Assembly (NCBI GenBank): GCA_003231795.1
Contig: QIJI01000056.1
Location: forward strand, 1-6,110
Source of the DNA: Gammaproteobacteria bacterium
Lineage (GTDB): Bacteria > Pseudomonadota > Gammaproteobacteria > GCA-001735895
DNA: 6,110 nucleotides
Direction: 5' to 3'
How positions within the stretch are numbered: position 1 is the stretch's first letter; each line of letters opens with the position of its first letter. This document shows, in pieces, positions 1-5,777 of this stretch. Below the pieces are notes generated by a model, which made no database searches, had not been told where the DNA came from, and was given only the letters and a program-made list of their open reading frames with translations. The position numbers and the translations under genes were made by a program.

Positions 1-170
1 AAGGATTGCAGATCACCAAATTTGTAGGCAGCACGTACTTCATCAGCCGAGCGGAATGGAATGCTGACCTGATTGCGATGGGCCAGTTCGAACATCTGCT
101 CGGGTTCCAGACTGCCTTCAATATGGAGATGGAGCTCGATCTTGGGTAGCGCTTGAATGAATGTTTCCAT
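1..170 (-). CDS. Adenine/adenosine deaminase, N-terminal part (partial)
   Basis: Reading the minus strand from the ATG at 168-170 gives 56 residues beginning METFIQALPKIELHLHIEG, and the frame stays open to the window edge. The metal-binding HLH pair (His14, His16) followed by IEGSLEPE, MFELAHRN and the later AYKFGDLQS matches the N-terminus of the amidohydrolase-superfamily purine deaminases. The wording (a GSLEPE-type stretch, then a YxFxxLQ-type stretch) is closer to bacterial and fungal adenine deaminase (adenine to hypoxanthine) than to classical adenosine deaminase, but adenosine cannot be excluded. The enzyme would be a cytoplasmic zinc enzyme of purine salvage. About 280 residues, including the other metal ligands and the catalytic Glu, lie outside the window. 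No clear Shine-Dalgarno sequence precedes the start. It is divergent from the TraT-like gene. Confidence 0.88.
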   Translation of the reverse strand, partial: METFIQALPKIELHLHIEGSLEPEQMFELAHRNQVSIPFRSADEVRAAYKFGDLQS

Positions 171-218
171 AGACGACTATATTCTCACAAATCGCGTCAT
201 TCGGTAACTGCAGCCAGG

Positions 219-232
219 GTAACCCATGTTAC
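219..232. promoter_or_regulatory. Short inverted repeat GTAAC-N4-GTTAC, possible operator
   Basis: The sequence GTAAC CCAT GTTAC is a perfect 5-base inverted repeat, centred about 55 bases upstream of the deaminase start. The half-site GGTAAC occurs twice more nearby, at 203-208 and 245-250. Clustered half-sites upstream of a gene suggest repressor binding, but arms this short also arise by chance and I cannot name a regulator. Confidence 0.2.
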
Positions 233-427
233 ACGAGGAGACGTCGGTAACCGATATTTCGAATACGTACTTTCCGTTGATCTCAACTAGCCCCGGCCAC
301 CGCGACCTTTGATGATTCCTATCTCGCCTTCAGAGAGCTTTGGGGTTTTGTTGTTTTTATGGAAATACCAGGAGCCTTGCAGTTCTCGGAATGTGTGTAA
401 ACTCAGTGCTGGCAATGACATCAGTGA

Positions 428-456
428 TTGTGAAAGATTTACGTCGATCTTTAAAA
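428..456 (+). promoter_or_regulatory. Weak candidate promoter for the TraT-like gene
   Basis: TTGTGA at 428-433 and TTAAAA at 451-456 are separated by 17 bases, and each matches four of six bases of the sigma70 -35 and -10 consensus. The predicted transcript would start near 463, inside the palindrome at 459-472, and would leave a leader of about 90 bases. This is the best-placed candidate I found by eye, but it is weak. Confidence 0.22.
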
Positions 457-458
457 AC

Positions 459-472
459 AAAGTTCGAACTTT
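459..472. promoter_or_regulatory. 14-base perfect palindrome AAAGTTCGAACTTT
   Basis: This perfectly self-complementary 14-mer lies about 80 bases upstream of the preferred start of the TraT-like gene, immediately after the weak candidate promoter. The position at the predicted transcription start would suit a repressor operator. A palindrome of this length is expected by chance roughly 0.4 times in a window of this size, so the evidence is mostly positional. Confidence 0.22.
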
Positions 473-539
473 AGGGTCTAAAATGCCAGGTTAAGCCGGT
501 ATTCAGTTATCGGCGGATACACTTATTAATTCTTCTTAT

Positions 540-544
540 GGGGA
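540..544 (+). promoter_or_regulatory. Ribosome binding site deciding the TraT-like start
   Basis: GGGGA ends eight bases before the ATG at 553 and overlaps the upstream in-frame ATG at 538. It is the only clear Shine-Dalgarno-like sequence before a start codon in this window, and it favours the shorter protein. Confidence 0.55.
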
Positions 545-552
545 AATCAACT

Positions 553-1287
553 ATGTTGCCGCTCATTTCGAAATTATCCTGGCGATGCACCGTTACGGTT
601 GCGTTAATTTTAACGATAACGGGTTGTGCCGCTATAAATACCAGCATCGAAAAAAGCGATCTCGATGTTCAAACACGTGCCAGCGAATCAGTTTTTCTCG
701 AGCCTGTCGCGCCTTCCAAGCGAATTATTTTTGTTTCAGTGCGTAATACTTCAGACCGGGATCTGGAAATTAAACCCAGAATAGTGGAACGGCTTTCAAA
801 CAGCGGCTATCAAATCACCCAGGATCCCGATGAGGCCTATTTCATGTTACAGGCCAATATCCTGAAAGTGGGCAAGGACAATCAGCAAGCTTCGGACAGT
901 TACCTCGAAGCAGGTTTTACCGGTGCAGCGCTTGGCAATGCTGTCTCGGGCAGCTCAGATACGGGCAAAGGAATTGTGATCGGTGCGCTGGTGGGGATCA
1001 TTGCTGATGCACTCGTTGACGATACGCTATATACCATGGTCACCGATTTACAATTGCGCGAACGACCGAGAAACAACGAGGTCGTAACCCAGCAGCAAAG
1101 CGAAGAATCAACACAAGGTAGTAATACATCAATTTCGCAAAGTTCGAGCCTGTCCAGCGTGGAATGGAAAATCTATCACACTCGCATCGTCAGTACCGCC
1201 AACCAGGTGAATCTCGAGTTTGACGAAGCCCAGGCAGCTTTGGAAGATGGATTAATCCGATCGATTGCCGGATTTTTTGCCGAGTAG
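553..1287 (+). CDS. TraT-family outer-membrane lipoprotein
   Basis: The product is 244 residues, essentially the length of plasmid TraT. It follows that family along its whole length: a lipoprotein signal peptide, then stretches such as NTSDRDLEIKPRIVERL, GYQITQDPDEAYFMLQANILK, a glycine/alanine-rich hydrophobic stretch (IGALVGIIADALVDD), YTMVTDLQLRER, HTRIVSTANQVNLEF and a C-terminal LEDGLIRSIA. The signal peptide has basic residues, a hydrophobic core (TVTVALILTI) and the lipobox ITGC, so the mature protein starts at Cys25 with an acyl anchor. I chose the ATG at 553 over the in-frame ATG at 538 because GGGGA at 540-544 lies eight bases before it, whereas nothing resembling a ribosome binding site precedes 538. 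Plasmid TraT mediates surface exclusion and serum resistance. No transfer genes are nearby, so this copy probably serves the cell envelope in some other way. A Ser/Gln-rich stretch precedes the conserved C-terminal part. Confidence 0.9.
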   Translation: MLPLISKLSWRCTVTVALILTITGCAAINTSIEKSDLDVQTRASESVFLEPVAPSKRIIFVSVRNTSDRDLEIKPRIVERLSNSGYQITQDPDEAYFMLQANILKVGKDNQQASDSYLEAGFTGAALGNAVSGSSDTGKGIVIGALVGIIADALVDDTLYTMVTDLQLRERPRNNEVVTQQQSEESTQGSNTSISQSSSLSSVEWKIYHTRIVSTANQVNLEFDEAQAALEDGLIRSIAGFFAE

Positions 1288-1345
1288 AGCCGCAACTTCG
1301 ACTAGCTAATATAGATTGCAGTGCTTCCCTGGTTGTCTCAGGCGC

Positions 1346-1951
1346 TCAGGCTTGGTCACCGCCAAGCTGATTGAGTCTGTTGTTCAGTTCCTGACTAAAC
1401 GCTTCGAGTTCATCGCGGCTTGTGTTTTTAGCAATATGTATCGGGTCGGACGTGAGTACGGTGATTTTCGCAAAGGGGTAGGGTAGCAGCGTTTTGTCCC
1501 AGGATTTTTCAAAGCGAATTCCATTGGCCCGGATTCTGATCAGGTACAGGGGCACGGCTGCTTTTTGCGCCGCCATCAACATACCAATTTTAACTTGCCT
1601 TCGGGGTCCGCGCGGACCGTCAATACCGATGCACAGCTTATTGTTCCTGGCGAGTTTGATGGTATCGCGTAAAACCTTGACCGCTTTGTCATGCGTCGAT
1701 GCTGAGCCCCGAATAGCGCCATAACCCCAGCGCGCAATCAGGCGTTCGAGAAAATTACCATCGCGACTCGGGCTGATGATGCCGATCCAGTTTTGTCCAG
1801 AGCCCGCTTTCAAGACCGGGAACAATTCTTCGTGCCACATCAGCATGATGCAGGGGCTTTCAGTTGGCAGACTCCCACTGTATCGCCAGCTTGCCGCCCA
1901 CAGGCGAATAACGGGAAACATCAGGCTTTGAAAAATCTTTTTCCTGGACAT
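1346..1951 (-). CDS. DUF374 lysophospholipid acyltransferase-like protein
   Basis: The 201-residue product has the usual length and motifs of the DUF374 family, a branch of the lysophospholipid acyltransferase-like fold. It shows WHEELFP with His40 near the N-terminus, SRDGN at 62-66, RGSAS at 81-85, and the hallmark DGPRGPRR at 111-118, followed by a GMLMAAQKAAVPL stretch. These are the expected active-site blocks, but the true substrate of DUF374 proteins is poorly known. An envelope lipid or lipid A precursor is likely. The hydrophobic N-terminus (FPVIRLWAASW) may sit in the inner membrane. It starts 14 bases after the LpxL/HtrB-type gene stops and has no obvious Shine-Dalgarno sequence, so it is probably co-transcribed and translationally coupled. 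It converges with the TraT-like gene. I see no hairpin-plus-T-run terminator in the 58 bases between them. Confidence 0.87.
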   Translation of the reverse strand: MSRKKIFQSLMFPVIRLWAASWRYSGSLPTESPCIMLMWHEELFPVLKAGSGQNWIGIISPSRDGNFLERLIARWGYGAIRGSASTHDKAVKVLRDTIKLARNNKLCIGIDGPRGPRRQVKIGMLMAAQKAAVPLYLIRIRANGIRFEKSWDKTLLPYPFAKITVLTSDPIHIAKNTSRDELEAFSQELNNRLNQLGGDQA

Positions 1952-1965
1952 CAGACGTTCACGGG

Positions 1966-2898
1966 CTAATAAAACGAAGCTTCGCCCGGAGGACGGGTTT
2001 TAAATCGACGCAGTATCCACAGATAGGATTGTGGCTTTTCGCGCACGAGTTCTTCAATAAACTGATTTATTCGGGTGGTATCAGCCACGACATCGTCGGA
2101 TGGAAAATCAGCCAGGGGCGGGAAGAACTTCAACTTGTATTCAAATCGATCTTCGGCACGATAGTTGGCATAGGGAATCACAATCGCATTGGCCATTTTA
2201 GATAACCGGCTTATCGCTGTGGTAGTTGATGCCTGGATTCCCATAAACGGCGCGAAAGTAGAGTTTTTACCGCCAACATCCATGTCCGGGGCAAACCAGA
2301 CGATATTTTTGTTCTTCAACTCGCGCACGATGGGGCGTAATTCAGTAGCCGGGATCGCCTGCTTGATATACCTTTCGCGTCCGCTCTTCATGAGCCAGTT
2401 GAACACCGGATTTTTCTGTTCGCGGTAAGTGGCGCTGAAATCGAATAGATTTTGGTTTCTTCCGCAACATACCAGCAGCATACCGCCCATATCGACATTA
2501 CCGAAATGGCTGCCGAGCAGAATGATTCCGGTGTCCTGCTGTAGCGCGGCTTTAACATGTTCGAGGCCCTCGACCTGATGATCAGCAGCAAGTTTAAGGC
2601 CGTTACCGGTCCAGATATTTAACGACTCAATTAGGTCGATGCCCTGATTGTCGAAGTATTTGCGAATTAGCGACTCGGTTTGCTCAGTGTCAAGCTCAGG
2701 CAGACATCGCGTGATATTGGTGCGCGCGATATGTTGCAGGCGTTTATTGCTACGTAAAAATTGCCCCAGCATTCGCCCGAGCACGAATTGCAGCCTTCGC
2801 GGCAAGCGGGAGATTAAATAAAGCACGCCGATATAAAACCAGGTCGGCCAGTAGCGCGGAGCGATCATATGGAGCTTTGAGGTTTTATCCACTGGCAT
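1966..2898 (-). CDS. LpxL/HtrB-family lipid A-type acyltransferase
   Basis: The 310-residue protein matches the late lipid A acyltransferases, which transfer an acyl chain from acyl-carrier protein to a Kdo-lipid A precursor at the inner membrane. It starts with the typical PRYWPTW and one hydrophobic segment (about 20-30). It then has the catalytic HX4D motif HFGNVD (His131, Asp136), an arginine-containing YREQKNPVFNW block (about 157-167), and PDMDVG at 203-208 followed by STFAPFMG and TTTAISRL, as in the family's PDxDxG...S.FVPF block. Length is close to the usual 300-320. The annotated ATG adds ten residues before Met11. Met11 is also a plausible start, since family members often begin just before PRYWP, and neither has a clear ribosome binding site. 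It is first in a two-gene operon with the DUF374 gene. LpxL, LpxM or a relative acting on another lipid cannot be told apart here. Confidence 0.9.
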   Translation of the reverse strand: MPVDKTSKLHMIAPRYWPTWFYIGVLYLISRLPRRLQFVLGRMLGQFLRSNKRLQHIARTNITRCLPELDTEQTESLIRKYFDNQGIDLIESLNIWTGNGLKLAADHQVEGLEHVKAALQQDTGIILLGSHFGNVDMGGMLLVCCGRNQNLFDFSATYREQKNPVFNWLMKSGRERYIKQAIPATELRPIVRELKNKNIVWFAPDMDVGGKNSTFAPFMGIQASTTTAISRLSKMANAIVIPYANYRAEDRFEYKLKFFPPLADFPSDDVVADTTRINQFIEELVREKPQSYLWILRRFKTRPPGEASFY

Positions 2899-2958
2899 CG
2901 AGAGGTTTTCTGAAATCTAATTTACGCGGGGTTGGCTGCAACGGTTAATCGCAACGGC

Positions 2959-2988
2959 ATTAAAGGTGCATAATGTTGGAGCAGTCAA
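2959..2988 (-). promoter_or_regulatory. Sigma70-like promoter for the acyltransferase operon
   Basis: On the minus strand TTGACT (2988-2983) and TTTAAT (2964-2959) each match five of six bases of the -35 and -10 consensus, with an 18-base spacer. Transcription would start near 2952, leaving a leader of roughly 55 bases before the start at 2898. Placement and match are both good, making this the strongest promoter seen in the window. Confidence 0.6.
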
Positions 2989-3089
2989 TATTGGCGCGCA
3001 CTATATCACGTAATGATCGAATCGCCCGTCTGTTACAAGTGGATCGAGGCATCCCAGGACAATTCGATCCGTATCACTGCAAAAGCCTG

Positions 3090-3105
3090 AGTGACGAGCG
3101 TCACA
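3090..3105. promoter_or_regulatory. CRP/Vfr-like palindrome
   Basis: The minus strand reads TGTGA CGCTCG TCACT, nine of ten bases of the CRP-family consensus TGTGA-N6-TCACA. The core GTGACGAGCGTCAC (3091-3104) is a perfect inverted repeat. It lies in the gap between the M20 gene's stop and the acyltransferase operon, about 145 bases upstream of that operon's predicted transcription start. This is far for direct CRP activation. It could serve an unseen promoter, or be a small hairpin at the end of the M20 transcript; no T-run follows it directly. Confidence 0.33.
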
Positions 3106-3154
3106 GATGTTAGGAACCTGTTGCAGCATATTGTAAGTGGGAATTCATAGGGAC

Positions 3155-3188
3155 GTGGATTCCTTTAACGGATTTTTAGGGAATCCAC
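3155..3188. repeat. 9-base inverted repeat around the M20 stop codon
   Basis: GTGGATTCC at 3155-3163 and GGAATCCAC at 3180-3188 are perfectly complementary, with a 16-base loop that contains the stop codon at 3176-3178. A transcript could fold here, but no U-run follows on the minus strand, so it is not a standard intrinsic terminator. Given the loop length, one such pair in a window of this size is not surprising by chance. Confidence 0.3.
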
Positions 3189-4756
3189 CAGGAATGACCG
3201 CGCTCGGTGGTGACATATTCGGGCCAGCGGAAATTGATCGGCGCGTCATAGTCACACAATGGAGCTTGCCAGTTCTTGCCACCGATTCCCCCTCCGCTGC
3301 GCTGAACGAATTCCTGCTGTGCTGCGGCCAGCATTTTGTCATCTACCAGTAAATCAATAATGGTGCAGCCGATTGTCTTGGCCGCACAATCGATCATCGG
3401 ATCGATGGTTTCACGAATTCCACCGAGCGCGTTCATGACCCAGGCGGGATATTGGTATCCTGCTTGCGGCGAGGCTAATGCCGGACGCGCAATATACAAC
3501 CTGACGGTCGGCGCATGCCAGCAGTATTCGGTGTAATCGTCGGAAGTGAAATGTTGCTGCCATTCGGGCAATTCGCGGCGCAATTCTTTTTCGGCCTGCT
3601 GCGGTGAAATTAGTTGTTCGGTTTCGGCCAAAAAAGGTTGGTCCATCGGTTCGAGTCCGAGGGATTTCTGGATTTCGCGCGCCTTATCGCGCGCGCCGCC
3701 GGAGTTGAATTGTGGTGCTCCAACCGCCTGCAGATTGTTGTAGGTCACTTGTGCAAGTACATGGTTGGCGAGACCGTGGCGTGATTTGCTGACCCAGTCA
3801 CGACGCCAACTGCAATGGCTGATGTCGGCCGCAGCGCGCGCATTGGTGTCCAGTAACGCGCTGATGCGTTCGGCCATTTCGATAGTGGGTACGCGCAGGA
3901 TGTATTGAATCTGCGCAATCTGTGCGGGTAAATTATCAGCGGTAGCCTGGCCTGCGGTCAGGATACATTCGTTCATTGACCAGCCACAGCCTGCAGCCAC
4001 CATATGCTCTTTTAACGACTTTGAAGTCAGGTACATCTGTATTAATGCGTCATTTGCGCCTGGCGCGCGGGCCGATGCGTGCGACGCGGCAATCGGGCTG
4101 TCATTTCTATTAGCCTGTGTCAGCCAGGTCTCGGGGGACCCGCACTCGAAACTGTAAATCATGGCGTAGGCCACGCCGCAGTGCGTATTCCAGCGCGTGG
4201 TATTGCATAGGGGCAGCATGTAAAAAGGGTGAAAGCTGATCGCGGCGTCGAGGTCATCGTAGTAACCAGCGGCAGCGTGAAGCGGTTTGGAGCCGCGAAC
4301 CTTTTCCGCTGGTTCACCCAAAAATTTTAACCTGCCCTTGATGTCATGCCGTTCCATCATCGCTTTGGCTGCGAGAAATCCGCCTAACGAACTGATGCCA
4401 AGCGCCGAATGTGGGTCGGTATGCCCTCCGGCATGGACACTAAGACCATCACGCGGTCGTTGCATGGTATCTGCGGCCTGGCAGTTTCCGGGTACCGCAT
4501 CGTACTCGGCGTATCCGCCTATTGTCGGGCCGTCGCCATTGCGCCATTCGGCACAAAAGGCCGTCGGCATACCGGCGCTGCCCGACTCGACTTCAAAACC
4601 TTGCGCACGCAGACACTCGACATACCACGCGCTGGAGCGATACTCACGCCAAGCGGTTTCGCCGTAATCGAAAATCTGCTGGTGCCAGTCGGACAGGTCG
4701 CCGAAGCGTTGGTCTAGCCAGGCGATGAGGTCGGATTTATGTTGATCGATTGTCAT
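3176..4756 (-). CDS. M20-family AbgB-like amidohydrolase
   Basis: The 526-residue protein belongs to the M20 metallo-hydrolases, closest by eye to the AbgB (p-aminobenzoyl-glutamate) and indole-acetyl-amino-acid hydrolase branch, which cleaves amide bonds of N-acyl amino acids or related conjugates. Recognisable blocks are WHQQIFDYGETAWREYRSS (24-42), GYAEYDAVPG (81-90, like the DALPG motif), HAGGHTDPHSALG (108-120), LGEPAEKVRGSKP (146-158), SFHP with His176, and a C-terminal GHSWWIP. Compared with the usual HACGHD and PAEE motifs, the metal-ligand Cys is Gly110 and the second Glu is Lys152. I chose the ATG at 4756 because homology starts there. An open frame continues to 5038 but lies inside the M19 gene. 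The start is 10 bases after the M19 stop, without a clear ribosome binding site, so translation is probably coupled. At 526 residues it is somewhat longer than AbgB (about 480). No signal peptide is seen, so it should be cytoplasmic. Confidence 0.85.
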   Translation of the reverse strand: MTIDQHKSDLIAWLDQRFGDLSDWHQQIFDYGETAWREYRSSAWYVECLRAQGFEVESGSAGMPTAFCAEWRNGDGPTIGGYAEYDAVPGNCQAADTMQRPRDGLSVHAGGHTDPHSALGISSLGGFLAAKAMMERHDIKGRLKFLGEPAEKVRGSKPLHAAAGYYDDLDAAISFHPFYMLPLCNTTRWNTHCGVAYAMIYSFECGSPETWLTQANRNDSPIAASHASARAPGANDALIQMYLTSKSLKEHMVAAGCGWSMNECILTAGQATADNLPAQIAQIQYILRVPTIEMAERISALLDTNARAAADISHCSWRRDWVSKSRHGLANHVLAQVTYNNLQAVGAPQFNSGGARDKAREIQKSLGLEPMDQPFLAETEQLISPQQAEKELRRELPEWQQHFTSDDYTEYCWHAPTVRLYIARPALASPQAGYQYPAWVMNALGGIRETIDPMIDCAAKTIGCTIIDLLVDDKMLAAAQQEFVQRSGGGIGGKNWQAPLCDYDAPINFRWPEYVTTERGHSWWIP

Positions 4757-4766
4757 AAGCAGAAGT

Positions 4767-5762
4767 TTAGGGCTGCCAGGCTCCGGCGGCAACGCGTTTG
4801 AAATTTTCGCCCAGAAATCCGCGAATATCCGTTTCGTCGAAACCTGAATCTGACAGTGCGTCGATAAGTCCGGGTAACTCCGCGGGGCCCGCGTGTTTGA
4901 TTGCTTTGGTATCGTATTGCTGACCGGCAGGCCAGAAGTCTGGGCGGCTGCGCAGTATGACGCCGATGTCGACATCGATATCCGGGGAATAGTCAAAACC
5001 GATTCCGATATGTTCGGTGCCAACCAGGTCGCTGACATAGCGTACGTGCTTCAACATGGTTTCGACGCGGATATCGTTATCGCCCAGGAATATACCCATG
5101 CCGTTTAACCCGATAACGCCGCCGCGCCCGGCGCAAGCGCGAATCTGCTCGTCTTTGATATTGCGCTGATGATCCCAGACAGCCACCGGATTGGAGTGTG
5201 AAAACACAACCGCTTTACTGGATTCATCAATAATGTCCATGGTCGTTTGATAGCCGACGTGTGAGCAGTCGACGATCATGCCGACCCGGTTCATTTCCCG
5301 AACGACGTCACGGCCGAAATCAGTGAGGCCACAGTCCGTATCGTGACAACCCCCGGCGGCGGCGTTATTGAGGTTGTAGGCGAACAGCATTTGCCGAACC
5401 CCAAGTGCGTGGTAAAGGCTGACCATATTGATATCGTCGTTAAGCGCATTCATGCCTTCAATATCGAAGCTGAGTGCGAACTTGTTTTCGGCGCGAGCCT
5501 GATCGATATCGGCGATCTGTCCGACCAGTGAGAACCTGTCCGGGTTAGTCAACACCCAGTGACGATATGCCGCCAACGTGGCCAGGGTCTGGTGCCAGCT
5601 CATCACGTCGAAACCGACGTTTATGCTGAGATAGCTGACGCCTTTATCGCGCCAGTATTCGAGCAAATTTAAGTCAACTTCCGCACTCGGAAAAACGCCG
5701 GCATGCGCGTCCCAGACCAGTGCGTCACAATAAAGTTGAGTCAGATCAATATTGTTTTGCAC
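4767..5762 (-). CDS. Peptidase M19 (renal dipeptidase-like) family protein
   Basis: The 331-residue protein has the membrane-dipeptidase (M19) barrel motifs: WDAHAG at 17-22, SFDIEGMNAL with Glu102, LTDFGRDVVREMNRVGMIVDCSHV with His168, FSHSNP with His189, RNIKDEQI at 200-207 and HIGIGFDY with Asp257. These correspond to the family's metal ligands and catalytic positions. The first motif, however, reads HAG where the family normally has HxD, so the second ligand of the usual pair is missing at residue 22. M19 members hydrolyse dipeptides, D-amino-acid-containing dipeptides or related amides. The substrate here is unknown. The start is a GTG at 5760-5762, the first possible start after the PhzF stop codon. 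There is no signal peptide. It lies between the PhzF and M20 genes in one operon. Confidence 0.87.
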   Translation of the reverse strand: MQNNIDLTQLYCDALVWDAHAGVFPSAEVDLNLLEYWRDKGVSYLSINVGFDVMSWHQTLATLAAYRHWVLTNPDRFSLVGQIADIDQARAENKFALSFDIEGMNALNDDINMVSLYHALGVRQMLFAYNLNNAAAGGCHDTDCGLTDFGRDVVREMNRVGMIVDCSHVGYQTTMDIIDESSKAVVFSHSNPVAVWDHQRNIKDEQIRACAGRGGVIGLNGMGIFLGDNDIRVETMLKHVRYVSDLVGTEHIGIGFDYSPDIDVDIGVILRSRPDFWPAGQQYDTKAIKHAGPAELPGLIDALSDSGFDETDIRGFLGENFKRVAAGAWQP

Positions 5763-5777
5763 AAATCGAGTACTCTT

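Larger units (their letters stand above)
171..537. other. Divergent intergenic region without a convincing gene
   Basis: About 370 bases separate the deaminase start from the lipoprotein gene. I find no tRNA fold and no recognisable peptide. A 61-codon open frame at 309-494 has no ribosome binding site and no familiar sequence. The stretch contains three copies of GGTAAC (203-208, 218-223, 245-250), one of which forms a short inverted repeat, and a 14-base perfect palindrome at 459-472. These could be regulatory sites for the two divergent genes, but nothing here proves it. Confidence 0.5.

Noticed and set aside
309..494. 61-codon plus-strand open frame before the TraT-like gene
   Set aside because: No ribosome binding site, no recognisable sequence, and composition typical of a chance frame in intergenic DNA.
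466..495. SigmaE-type promoter (GAACTT followed by GGTTAAG)
   Set aside because: The -10 part matches poorly and the spacing is off, so the likeness is limited to the -35 hexamer.
171..537. tRNA or small structured RNA
   Set aside because: No cloverleaf, CCA end or T-loop pattern could be assembled. The TTCGAA occurrences are isolated.
538..552. Upstream ATG for the TraT-like lipoprotein
   Set aside because: No ribosome binding site precedes it, while GGGGA is well placed for the ATG at 553, which also gives a more normal signal peptide.
1288..1345. Bidirectional terminator between the convergent TraT-like and DUF374 genes
   Set aside because: Only four-base arms (CCTG...CAGG) and no T-run on either strand. 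A tandem GCCTGA repeat at the DUF374 stop is too short to interpret.
4287..4728. Several plus-strand open frames opposite the M20 gene
   Set aside because: They are antisense shadows of a clearly conserved coding region and have no recognisable products.
4757..5038. Upstream extension of the M20 open frame by 94 codons
   Set aside because: It lies wholly within the M19 gene in another frame and shows no M20 homology. The ATG at 4756 fits the family start and the operon spacing.
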